From the NCBI RefSeq assembly GCF_900302455.1, contig NZ_ONZG01000005.1, forward strand, positions 310,001 to 374,000: a DNA stretch of 64,000 nt. The letters are read 5' to 3'. Positions 16,682-25,578 of the stretch are shown here, piece after piece. The DNA is from Falsiruegeria mediterranea M17. Lineage in GTDB: Bacteria; Pseudomonadota; Alphaproteobacteria; Rhodobacterales; Rhodobacteraceae. Numbering within the stretch: the stretch's first letter is position 1; every line of letters starts with the position of its first letter. The notes beneath the pieces were generated by a model. It ran no database searches and had not been told where the DNA came from. It saw nothing but the letters and a program-made list of their open reading frames with translations. A program made the position numbers and the translations under genes.

Positions 16682-19363
16682 ATGCTACATAGATTTTATC
16701 GCATTTCCCTTTGGCTTGTTGTCACCAGCGCAATTGTCTTTGGCCTGCTGTGGATGGTTCTCGCCGCTTCGCTCTTTTCCGGATTTCGCAAGGATCTGGT
16801 TGCCGGCATCCTGTCGGACCAGATGGGTCAATCTGTTGTCATAAACGGCGACGTCCGCCTGAACCCTGGCGTCGTAAGCGCGATTTATGTCTCGGGCGTC
16901 GAAATCCCCAGCGAAAACATCCCCGACCAGAACCTGGCCGAACTCAGCCTGTTGGAACTGGAGTTGGACTTGCTGCTGTTGGCGCAAGGCAACATTGAGT
17001 TCGACAACCTGATCGTCGATGGATTGGGCGTGAACCTGTTGCATCTGGCGGACGGTCGCAAATCCTGGTCCGAACGGGAAACCGCAAGCATCAACAACCG
17101 CGAAGAGACCCCGGATGAGCAGAAAAACGGCGGTATTCTAGAATTTTTGGCGGACAAAACGGTGGCGTTTTCGAACATCACCCTAATCCGAACAAACGAG
17201 ATCACAGGCTTCACCTTCGACTTTGAGATCGAAGTGCTCTCGCTTACTCAAGAACAGGACGGACAACTCAAGCTGGTCACCGGGAAGGGCGGCGTCAATG
17301 GCCAGGATTTCCTGATCGATGCCAAGTTCCCAGTTGGGGCCGATTTCACCACACGTGCGTCATTTGGCGATGTAAAACTGACCTTTGACGGCACCCCGAT
17401 CCCGCTTGATCAAGGCGGTGGATACTCGGCCGAACTGACACTCGACACCGGGTCCTTTGCCGATTTCCTTGAGGTATTGCGGCTTGATCCTGTTCTGGAC
17501 GGAACAGGCACCTTTTCGGCCCAGATGCTCAATCAGGGGGGCAAGCTTCACATCTCGGACACGCAAACGGTCATTGACCTGAGCGAGGGTCAGCGGCTGG
17601 AGGCCAGCGGTTCGATTGGGGATATCGTGGGCGGCGACGACATCGACATCAAACTGGCCGCTCGCTTGCACCCGGAAGGTGCCCCGCCCCCGACCGCGCG
17701 CGAGATTGCCGATCTAAAACTTACAGAAGCTCGGGTCGAGCTTGTCGGCGACCGGGGCACGCTTGAATTGCGTGAAATGTATTTTGGCACCAACGCCTTT
17801 GAACAGGGGTTGGACAGTTTGGGACCAGTGTCTTTGGGCAAGTTTGGACGCACCGAAGACGGCACATTGTCCATACGAGACATTTCAATCCAGGCTGGCC
17901 CACTAGACGCGCCCTATTTGAAATCGCAAGGTGAAATCAACAACCTGCTCGAACTCAAGGACCTGGCTTTCGCAGGCGATTTGATGGCACCTGCCTCTTT
18001 GTTGCTCGGGGAATTGGGGCCAGACGTTGCCGCGCAATTCGGTCGGGTCAGTGCCAGCTTCGAGGTCGACGACGAGCCTGGCCATATGCGCCTTGTCGAG
18101 TTTCAGGCCAGCGCGCAAGACACCGAGATTTGGGCGCTTGAGGCCCATGCCAAGACCGGCAGCGTTCTGGATTTGGGTCAGGCCGAGCTGGGAATTGATC
18201 TCGACATTCCCGAAACGCGCGCCTTTCTGGAGGCTTTGAACCTTGAACCGGTGGACGCCGGGCCGTTGGAGTTTCTGCTGAGTGTCAAGGGCGCGGACAA
18301 GGCGCTTAGTATGAACGCACAGGCGGCAGTCGACAGTTCCCGGCTGGAAACGCAACTGGACGTCAAACCCAACGACGGTGCGCCCTTTGTGCGAGGCAAG
18401 ATCAGCAGTGAGAAGCTGGACTTGAAAGACCTTCAACAGGGTGTGGCAGCCTTTGTTCAGCTGGACAAGCTGATCGAGGACGGTCCCGGCAAGGGGGATG
18501 TGCAGCCTTTGGTTTTGGCCAAGGAAGAAGAGGATGGCGATGTGCAGCCTCTGGTTCTGCCAGAGGGAGAGAAATTCGTTGATCTGGACCGACGGCTGCG
18601 GGAAACCGATTTGGAAATCCTGGTCAATATCGCCCAAATCGTGGGGCAACAGGGCATTTCCAAGGTCGAAAGTTCGCTCACCTTCAAGGACGGAAAAGCC
18701 GATCTTGGCCCGTTAGAGCTGAACTATGGTGGTGGGTATTTCCGCGCCAGTGCAGGTATGAACCTGCTGGACGCGCCGGATCGACTAACGGTTACTGGGG
18801 CCACAAGCGGCTGGGATTTCGGCAAGATACTTGACGCGGTTGGTCTGGGCATTCAGGCCCATGGTACGCTCCGTGGCGATTTCAACGTCAGCGGCAACCG
18901 CACGTCGATCGATGCATTCATCAACACCATGTCTGGCCGGGCAACGATCTCGATGCAAGACGGCGACATCTCGACCAGCCTGATCGAGCTTGCCGGTCTT
19001 GGCATATTCCCCTGGCTGTTTTCCGGCGAGTTGCAGCAGGGATACACCGATATCGTCTGTGCCGTGGCCCCGTTGGCGATCAGTGCGGGCAAGATCTCTT
19101 CCGATGCGGTCGTGGTCGAGACCAAGAGCGTTCAGTTGGTCGCGGCCGGCGGAGTGGATTGGAAGAATGGCACCATCGCCCTGCGGGCCGAACCGCGCCC
19201 CGTGGGCCGCCCCCTCGCCCGCAGCGCCTGGCCATTTTCGGTGTCAGGCACACTATCCGAGCCAAAGTTCAAGCTGCACGTCGGCGGCGTGCGCAGCCAG
19301 GAAGACGGCAACCGTCAAGTTCAAACCGAGCGCACACCGTGCAAACCTGACCGTCTGCAATAG
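16682..19363 (+). CDS. AsmA-like outer-membrane biogenesis protein
   Basis: An 893-residue AsmA-family protein. It has an N-terminal transmembrane anchor (residues 8-33), a GxVRLNPG-type N-terminal module just behind it, a long beta-rich periplasmic region and the C-terminal AsmA_2 block (GRATISMQDGDI, ELAGLGIFPWLF, VDWKNGTIALRAEPRPVGRP). Such proteins are bridge-like lipid-transfer factors between the membranes. A short in-frame duplication near 600-630 repeats GDVQPLVL twice. It is convergent with the next gene, nine bases away. Confidence 0.87.
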   Translation: MLHRFYRISLWLVVTSAIVFGLLWMVLAASLFSGFRKDLVAGILSDQMGQSVVINGDVRLNPGVVSAIYVSGVEIPSENIPDQNLAELSLLELELDLLLLAQGNIEFDNLIVDGLGVNLLHLADGRKSWSERETASINNREETPDEQKNGGILEFLADKTVAFSNITLIRTNEITGFTFDFEIEVLSLTQEQDGQLKLVTGKGGVNGQDFLIDAKFPVGADFTTRASFGDVKLTFDGTPIPLDQGGGYSAELTLDTGSFADFLEVLRLDPVLDGTGTFSAQMLNQGGKLHISDTQTVIDLSEGQRLEASGSIGDIVGGDDIDIKLAARLHPEGAPPPTAREIADLKLTEARVELVGDRGTLELREMYFGTNAFEQGLDSLGPVSLGKFGRTEDGTLSIRDISIQAGPLDAPYLKSQGEINNLLELKDLAFAGDLMAPASLLLGELGPDVAAQFGRVSASFEVDDEPGHMRLVEFQASAQDTEIWALEAHAKTGSVLDLGQAELGIDLDIPETRAFLEALNLEPVDAGPLEFLLSVKGADKALSMNAQAAVDSSRLETQLDVKPNDGAPFVRGKISSEKLDLKDLQQGVAAFVQLDKLIEDGPGKGDVQPLVLAKEEEDGDVQPLVLPEGEKFVDLDRRLRETDLEILVNIAQIVGQQGISKVESSLTFKDGKADLGPLELNYGGGYFRASAGMNLLDAPDRLTVTGATSGWDFGKILDAVGLGIQAHGTLRGDFNVSGNRTSIDAFINTMSGRATISMQDGDISTSLIELAGLGIFPWLFSGELQQGYTDIVCAVAPLAISAGKISSDAVVVETKSVQLVAAGGVDWKNGTIALRAEPRPVGRPLARSAWPFSVSGTLSEPKFKLHVGGVRSQEDGNRQVQTERTPCKPDRLQ

Positions 19364-19372
19364 ATCATACGG

Positions 19373-19876
19373 TTATGGCTCTTGCTTGGGCTGTTCGTCC
19401 TGGCAGGCCCGCACCGCCGCTATGGCCTTTTGACTTCCCTTCAGATCGACCTCGATGGACTGGCCGCTTTTTCCCGTGACCTTGACGGCGTTACGTTTTC
19501 CGAATTCGTCGACAAACTTGGGGTTGTCAAAAAACGCATAGCCTCCGGGAACGCCATGTCGGATGACCCCAAGAGCATCGCCCGCAAATTTCGCGTCACC
19601 AAAATCAAAGGTCAAAACACCCTCTTGCCCGTCGGTAATCTCGGTCCAAGCCGCGTTCAAGGCGGCAAAGAACCCACCTTGCCGGTCCGGCACTGCGCCC
19701 ACCTGCACCACGGTGCCATCATCAAAACTCTTTTGCATGAAACATCCGTGACCCACATCGGGATCAACCATGATGTCCCAGTCTCCCGAGTTGCCCCAAG
19801 AGGAAACCCCATCCTGAGCCAAGGCTGCACCGCAGCTCAAAACACCGAAACAGGCAGTCGCCAAGAACACTTTCAT
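19373..19876 (-). CDS. secreted protein of unknown function
   Basis: A 167-residue protein with a clear signal peptide (cleaved after CGAALAQ). The mature part has two cysteines (HGCFMQKSF and VRACQDE) that could form a disulfide, and a motif order (GDWDIMVDP, GCFMQ, FDDGTVVQVG) faintly like invasion-associated locus B proteins. This resemblance is weak. It is monocistronic and convergent with the AsmA gene. Confidence 0.72.
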   Translation of the reverse strand: MKVFLATACFGVLSCGAALAQDGVSSWGNSGDWDIMVDPDVGHGCFMQKSFDDGTVVQVGAVPDRQGGFFAALNAAWTEITDGQEGVLTFDFGDAKFAGDALGVIRHGVPGGYAFFDNPKFVDEFGKRNAVKVTGKSGQSIEVDLKGSQKAIAAVRACQDEQPKQEP

Positions 19877-20027
19877 ATCGGCCCCTCAATAAAAAATCAT
19901 CTGTTTGAATTTATCATGCCAGTCAAAGGCGTGTGAGCCAAGAAAAACGACGCTAGGCCCGCCCAGCCTTTCATGCGTCAAGATGGCCAAAGGGCATCAG
20001 TTCTCAAAGCCCAAAGTTGCGACACGC

Positions 20028-20330
20028 TCAATGTTTGTCCGATTTTTCAATCAACCAATACGCCACCCTCTTCACAATCGGCCGCACGCTTTCGATCTGT
20101 CGCAACGTGAACCCGTGGTTCTTTCCTTCCAGAGAGTTACCCGGGCCAGCATCGACCAAAGCACCAGCCTTTAGCGCTTCTGCAACAAACGGTAGCGCGG
20201 CCAAGGCCACGCCCGTGTTCTGTTTGGCCAATTGAATAGCCGCACCCATTGAATTGACTTGAATGAGCCGTCCTTCTTGTTGATGGACAACCCCCGTCGC
20301 GATCCGCCGCGTTGGTGAGGTAGCACGTGG
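20028..20330 (-). pseudogene. LysR-family regulator remnant (C-terminal effector domain)
   Basis: Only the last 90 or so residues of a GcvA-like LysR protein remain: GRLIQVNSMGAAIQLAKQNT, then GVALAALPFVAEALKAGALV. The DNA-binding half and N-terminal effector half are missing, and the reading frame upstream turns into sequence belonging to the next remnant on the other strand. It is the left end of a 2-kb degraded block. Confidence 0.75.
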
Positions 20331-20364
20331 CCCTGCGCTCTCGATCAGAACACCGCCCCCCCCA

Positions 20365-20553
20365 CGCGGTGCCCAACGCCATGATCCCCGCGTTGAACGT
20401 GATCGAGCTGAGCATTGCACGGTTGCTGGCAGGCGTTGTGGTGGTCGAGAAGGTATTCAATTTCCCGGTCTTGGCACGCTCATGATCGAGGCGATCCATG
20501 ACCGTGACCTGCCGCTAGTTCAGACCATCACACTGATTGTTTCGGTCATCTAA
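20365..20553 (+). pseudogene. dipeptide/oligopeptide ABC permease (DppB-type) remnant
   Basis: The C-terminal 60 residues of a DppB-type permease survive (HAVPNAMIPALNVIELSIA, then LAGVVVVEKVFNFP). A one-base deletion near 20467 in the expected FNFPGLGTLMIEAIHDRDLP shifts the frame. The Tyr codon of the expected IYVGVNL is TAA at 20551. The N-terminal 250 residues are absent. Confidence 0.82.
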
Positions 20554-21990
20554 GTGGGCGTAAACCTGATACAAACCATTGTCTCGAAACCCTCTGGCAC
20601 AATTGGTCTGGGTCTGACCGTGCTCCATGAACTGATCGCACTTCTGGCCCCTGTTATCGCGTCTTATAACCCCACAATGCAGAACGCCGACGCCATCCTG
20701 CTGGCCCCCAATGCCGAACACTGGATGGGAACGGGTTCCTTGGGCCAAGACGTATTCTCCCGCGTCATCCATGGTAGCTACCTTGCCATTTCCGTCACCT
20801 TCGCTGCAGCTGTCATTGCAACACTATGGGGTGGGTTTGCCGGGATTTTCTTTGGCGCCGTCGGTGGGCGCGTAGACGAAAACTCGATGCGCATTGTCGC
20901 TGCTTTCCTGTCGATGCTCTGGTCGCTGTTCCTGTTGCTGATCATCTCGATCGGCGGTGCCGGGCCCGCCACAATCATCCCGACTTTGGGCTTTTTCTAT
21001 GGCGTCGCCATCCTGCGGGTTGTCCGGGGGGCCGCCATGCAAGTCGCGACCCGCGACTATGTGACCACCGCACGCGCACGCGGTGAAAAAATCTGGCTGA
21101 TCATCTCGCGCGAAATGTTTCCGTACCTGAGTGACACCCGGTTTGTCGAAGGTGCGATGCAGTGGATCCGGATGCTGCTGGCCTTCTCATCGCGCAGCTT
21201 TCTGGGCTTTGGCGCAACCCCGCCGACACCGGACTGGGGTCTTATGGTCGCGCAACAGCGCAGCCTGATCAGCACCGCGCCACTGCCATCTCCGTTTAAG
21301 GGGACAGACATAACCGATCCATTGATCAAAATCGAAGACCTCTCCATCGGGTTCACCGCCGAAGGCGGGCGCCGTGCCCCGATCCTGCGCGGTGTGTCGC
21401 TAGAGCTTAACGCGGGCGAAACCATTGGCATCGGGGGAGAATCTGGCTCGGGGAAATCGAAAATTCTACGTGCGATTGCAGGGCTGGTGAGCCCTCGGGC
21501 CGGATCCATCACGCTCAACGAGGGTGAAAACCTTGCGGCCTCTGTCAGCCGTCGTGATCGCGAGACGTTGCGCAAGGTCCAGATGAGCTTTCAGAACGCG
21601 GATGCCTCGCTCAACCCGCGCCAGACCATCGCCGAGATTCTGAGCGCTCCGTTGCAGCTTTACTTCGGTCTGGAAGGACAAGCTGCACGAGACAAGGCCA
21701 AAAACCTGCTCCAGGCCGTGCGCTTGCCCGAGCGCTACCTCGACCGTTTTCCTGGGCAACTGTCGGGCGGAGAGAAGCAGCGCGTCGGCGTCGCGTGCGC
21801 ATTTGCTGCAAGTCCCGAAGTAATCTTGTGCGATGAAGTGACCAACGCGCTGGATGTTTCGGTGCAAGCCGCTGCCCGCGCCGCGTGGATGATATCTGCG
21901 CCAGCACCATGCCTCCGGCCCGGCAACTGGGCTTTGGACATGTCATCCACTGCCACATTCCGGAAGATGAGCTTGACGGAGACGCTCTAA
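20554..21990 (+). pseudogene. fused and truncated peptide ABC permease (DppC) plus ATPase (DppF)
   Basis: One 478-codon frame joins a DppB tail (VGVNLI), about 230 residues of a DppC-type permease and about 180 residues of a DppF-type ATPase. The permease loses its C-terminus at TAPLPSPFKG and runs straight into the ATPase. The ATPase keeps Walker A (GESGSGKS), the signature LSGGEKQRVGVA and Walker B (VILCDEV), but is cut after ALDVSVQAA. The true C-terminus (RQLGFGHVIHCHIPEDEL) continues in another frame. Odd changes such as GTGSLGQDVFS for GTDxxGRDVLS also suggest decay. Deletions explain every junction. Confidence 0.85.
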
Positions 21991-22279
21991 GCGCCGCCGG
22001 AAACCAGGATCTGCTGCCCACGCGTTAGAACCTGCTTTGGGCTGCCAATCACACCGGGTTGCGCCCATCACGGCGCAGCACGGTTGCCCGGTCTTCGCTG
22101 CCCTAGCCGAGCAAATCTCTGGTCACTGGTTAAACCTGAGTTGATCGATGGCACTTTGGCCGAACATCGTAACAGAATTCATGATTGCGGTGGGGAATGG
22201 CGTGCTCTGACATACGGCCCCAAGGGCCAAACACATCGGTCAGGCACAAGGACCCGAACACGCGCCCAGCGGTTGGTCA
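21991..22279. other. non-coding stretch beside the ABC remnant
   Basis: About 290 bases between the ABC remnant and the LuxR-type gene. I see no intact reading frame, RNA or clear terminator. It is probably further decayed sequence. Confidence 0.5.
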
Positions 22280-23251
22280 CTAGCCCCCTGCGATCAATTT
22301 TGCCAAGTCCGCTCGATTCCCAATGTTGAGTTTGCCGTAGATAGCCTGGGTTTGGTTCCGAACAGTTGACGGAGACGTCCCAAGATCGATGGCAACCATC
22401 TTGTGGGTTTTGCCCTGCGCCAATGCCTGTGCGACTTCCCGCTCACGGGGTGTCAGAACGTCAAGTTTGTTCATTGGTCTGATCGACAGTTTTCGCCAGT
22501 CCATGCCGTGTGGACCAAGGCCAGGCTCGCATTTTATGACAAGGTCTTCCTCTGGCAGCAGATGCTCGCCCGCTGCACCAATGTAATCCATCAGAAGCCT
22601 GGGTAACCTATCGTGACCACGTCGCGACCAAAGATGGCCAAATCGTTCGTGCATCTCGGCAAGGCCCACGACAATGTTTCCCCGGCGGCTGACATAGGCA
22701 GATACCGATGCGCCCGAGCCACTGCTCAACTCTTTTGCGGCCGCGCTGCGCGCTGATTGAGAGATGTTGTTGACGGCGCATTGCAGGAACTCGCGGTCTT
22801 CCAAGTCCCAAGCGGGCGCATTCTGGCCACACCGATAAGCCGACAGATAGAACGAGGCTGCGCGCCCAGGTCTGATGCACATGGCGGTGGCCATTTTCTT
22901 TAGCCCAAAGGTATCGGCAAGATGCTCCATCCCGTCGGTCTGGACATTGCCGCTCCTGTCATAGGTCGGCACACCGGTTGGATCTTCCAGAAACTGCTCG
23001 ACCAGCACATCCTGGTCTGCCATGGCCTGCCATGACGCGTAATAGGATGCTGGCAGGTTCAGGCTCATGTTGGCGTGGATGACGGTTTCCTGCGGATCCA
23101 GTTGCGCCCAACCGTACCAGGCGCTGTCAAAACCAAGGATATCCGCAAGATCCGACACGGCATCCGCAACGAGCGACGCGACATCGAGATGCCGGGAATT
23201 GTCCTGAAGTTTCAGCAAAAAATCGGACAGTGCGCTCACCCGCGAATACAT
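22280..23251 (-). CDS. LuxR-family regulator of the DMFase operon
   Basis: A 323-residue regulator with an N-terminal sensory region of about 230 residues and a C-terminal LuxR HTH (LDVLTPREREVAQALAQGKT, then HKMVAIDLGTSPSTVRNQTQ). The ATG at 23251 follows AAGGGGGA; an upstream ATG would add 26 residues overlapping the DMFase gene. It lies 25 bases after the DMFase large-subunit gene as the last gene of the operon. It probably activates that operon in response to DMF or a product, and may control its own expression. Confidence 0.85.
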   Translation of the reverse strand: MYSRVSALSDFLLKLQDNSRHLDVASLVADAVSDLADILGFDSAWYGWAQLDPQETVIHANMSLNLPASYYASWQAMADQDVLVEQFLEDPTGVPTYDRSGNVQTDGMEHLADTFGLKKMATAMCIRPGRAASFYLSAYRCGQNAPAWDLEDREFLQCAVNNISQSARSAAAKELSSGSGASVSAYVSRRGNIVVGLAEMHERFGHLWSRRGHDRLPRLLMDYIGAAGEHLLPEEDLVIKCEPGLGPHGMDWRKLSIRPMNKLDVLTPREREVAQALAQGKTHKMVAIDLGTSPSTVRNQTQAIYGKLNIGNRADLAKLIAGG

Positions 23252-23276
23252 GTGTCCCCCTTGTGCAATCCACCTT

Positions 23277-25577
23277 TTATCGCCAGTGCTTTTCATCGCC
23301 AGTATAGGCCGAACCCGGCAATGCGCCATCTTTTTGGAAGGCGTCGATCAGGTTGCGCATGATGATGGCCACGTTGTTCTCGCCACCATGACAGGGTAAA
23401 GCCTGGCTCCAGGCGATGGAACCGGCCGCAAAAACCGCACCGTTGTTTGGCGTCGTGAAATAGATCATGTCGCCGCGCACTTGCGGATCCTGGGACCCTC
23501 CTCGCCCGGGAAAAGCGTAGGTGATCTCTTCAGATACCAGCGGATAGTTGTCCGTATGGTTGATCGACGCGGCCAGCAACTGCGTGTGTGGCGGCGTTCC
23601 CAAAGCAAGATCATATCGGTCCAGTTCAACACCTGCAGCCCCGCCGAGGGCCAGACCGAAATCGCCGATAAGCTCTTCGTCTCCGATCCCGTCAAATATC
23701 CAGGCGACACGCTTGTGAAAGCTGTCCGGCATTCTCTCGAACGGTTCGGACCGATCCATGCCTTCGGTCGTGAACCCCAGCCCCACGAGCTTTTGCGGCG
23801 CCCGCCCTCGGTTGCGCCAAAGACCGGAACGTTCGCCGGTGCTGGCCAAATAGCCCTCTCCAGGTTCTGCCTGCCAAGCGCGCGAGCCGCTGTCGAGCTT
23901 GCGCACCTCAATGCACGCCGGATCGTCCGGACACGTGGCAGTGACCCAGTAATAACCGTTTCCGCCGAGGTACATGATGCGCCCACCTTCGCAAAGATAG
24001 GTTTCGGTCGCGTCCAACATACCTTCGGAATAATACTCGGGGTGCGTACAGTTTAGCACAGCCTTGTAAGGACGCAGAGCGTCTGCGCCTTCACGGTCAA
24101 GATCATGGTCGGTGATCAGGTCATAATCATAACCTGCGTGCTCCAACCACCACAGCAGCGACAAGTCAGCCGGGAGCGCCCAGGGAAAGTTCATTCCTGC
24201 CATGCGGTAGCCGGGGCGGATGTTGATGATTGGCCGTTTCCAACTGGAATAACAGACACCCGCCCCGTCGGTGTGATGGTCATAGGTCGACAGGCCGAAT
24301 TCCTGCAGCTTGTTGTATTCCAGGTCGTCGCCCGAGATCACAGGCGTATGCGCGACAATGGCTTGGGCAATCGCGGCCTCGAAGCTGAGGTGTTCGTTGG
24401 CATAGGCCAGATAGGTGAAGGTGGACATCAACACCGCGATCTTGGCGCGCGGTTTGTCGGGGCGGATGATGACCGGAATACGGTCCACCGCTTCGCCTGC
24501 AGAAACCTTCAGCGCGTAGACCCCTGAACGCAGGTCATCAGGAGGGGTCCACTTGAGCGTCGGCGTCCAGCCACAATCGGTCAACGCGTCATCGTGATAG
24601 GCAACGCCGCCATACTGCGCGGGGTTCAGGCGAAAACTGTCGTCGCGCCCTTGCCAGTTCCAACCGGTCATGGCGCGCACGGGCCGGTTGACACCCACCG
24701 CATGCAACCCACGTGGGCCGGTGTCCTGAATGACGTTGCCAATGCCAGTGTCGGTGTAGCCCGCAGTGGTGTCCCAATACGCAACAGGATCGTGCGGAGC
24801 CTCATCCGATGCGAGCGCGGCCATTTCATTGGCGGACAAAGCTCGGCCGATCAGCCCTGAGCGGTCGAGCTTGCCATTGAAATGCAGCGAGACAAACGTG
24901 CCGCGCTCGGGGTTTTCCTCATGGGCACCCGCGATCAGAAACGGGGCATCCGCCCGTTCGGGCTTGCAGCGCAAGGTTTCAACCACATGAGCGTTGTGAT
25001 CGTAAGGGGTCACTGGACCGATGTGACTGTTCCAAGCGTTCTGCACATCGATCTGACGCAGGCGCGCCTCGCCTGTGGCGGGATCGAAGCTGGCGCAGGC
25101 CAGCACCCAGACCTTTGGCACCAGTGGCGCATCGGCTGTGACCTGGTCCACCTCTTTGCCGTCTCCCACCCAGAATTCCAACTTGCCTTCGGGTGTGATC
25201 CCCAGTGCATACCCCCGCGAGTCATTGACGGACCAGCGGCTCAGGATCACCGAACGACGCCCTTGGGGCATGGACGGCCATATGAACGCAAAAACGGTGA
25301 ACGCACCGTCCGGGGCAAGCTGCCCGTCGGGATCTTCGACGCGGGCAAATGACCCGTTCTGGGTGTACTGTCTGGTGACAGGCAGCGTTGTTGGAATGTC
25401 CGTCGCAACAAGCTCTTCGATAAAGCCGGGTCCGTCGGGGTTGAAATCGCCATGAACCAGCCGAACAAGCTCGGCCTTCACCTCTGTGGTACCCTCGGCG
25501 GACACCATGAAGTCGACGGATTTCCCAGCTTGCGCGCACAGAGGATCGGCATAGCCAAAAAGTCTTGCATCTGTCAT
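23277..25577 (-). CDS. dmfA2: N,N-dimethylformamidase large (beta) subunit
   Basis: A 766-residue protein matching the DMFase large subunit in length and layout. The N-terminal half is beta-rich, with a concanavalin-like segment near 90-260; the C-terminal half is catalytic. DMFase hydrolyses DMF to dimethylamine and formate using mononuclear iron, held in characterised enzymes by two Tyr and one Glu. Candidate ligands are tyrosines at 389/392 and 432/443, and Glu514 or Glu518 in HPEYYSEGM; I cannot assign them further. The gene begins directly after the stop of the permease-small-subunit fusion, so both subunits are coupled. The product is cytoplasmic, without signal peptide. Confidence 0.9.
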   Translation of the reverse strand: MTDARLFGYADPLCAQAGKSVDFMVSAEGTTEVKAELVRLVHGDFNPDGPGFIEELVATDIPTTLPVTRQYTQNGSFARVEDPDGQLAPDGAFTVFAFIWPSMPQGRRSVILSRWSVNDSRGYALGITPEGKLEFWVGDGKEVDQVTADAPLVPKVWVLACASFDPATGEARLRQIDVQNAWNSHIGPVTPYDHNAHVVETLRCKPERADAPFLIAGAHEENPERGTFVSLHFNGKLDRSGLIGRALSANEMAALASDEAPHDPVAYWDTTAGYTDTGIGNVIQDTGPRGLHAVGVNRPVRAMTGWNWQGRDDSFRLNPAQYGGVAYHDDALTDCGWTPTLKWTPPDDLRSGVYALKVSAGEAVDRIPVIIRPDKPRAKIAVLMSTFTYLAYANEHLSFEAAIAQAIVAHTPVISGDDLEYNKLQEFGLSTYDHHTDGAGVCYSSWKRPIINIRPGYRMAGMNFPWALPADLSLLWWLEHAGYDYDLITDHDLDREGADALRPYKAVLNCTHPEYYSEGMLDATETYLCEGGRIMYLGGNGYYWVTATCPDDPACIEVRKLDSGSRAWQAEPGEGYLASTGERSGLWRNRGRAPQKLVGLGFTTEGMDRSEPFERMPDSFHKRVAWIFDGIGDEELIGDFGLALGGAAGVELDRYDLALGTPPHTQLLAASINHTDNYPLVSEEITYAFPGRGGSQDPQVRGDMIYFTTPNNGAVFAAGSIAWSQALPCHGGENNVAIIMRNLIDAFQKDGALPGSAYTGDEKHWR

Positions 25578-25578
25578 T

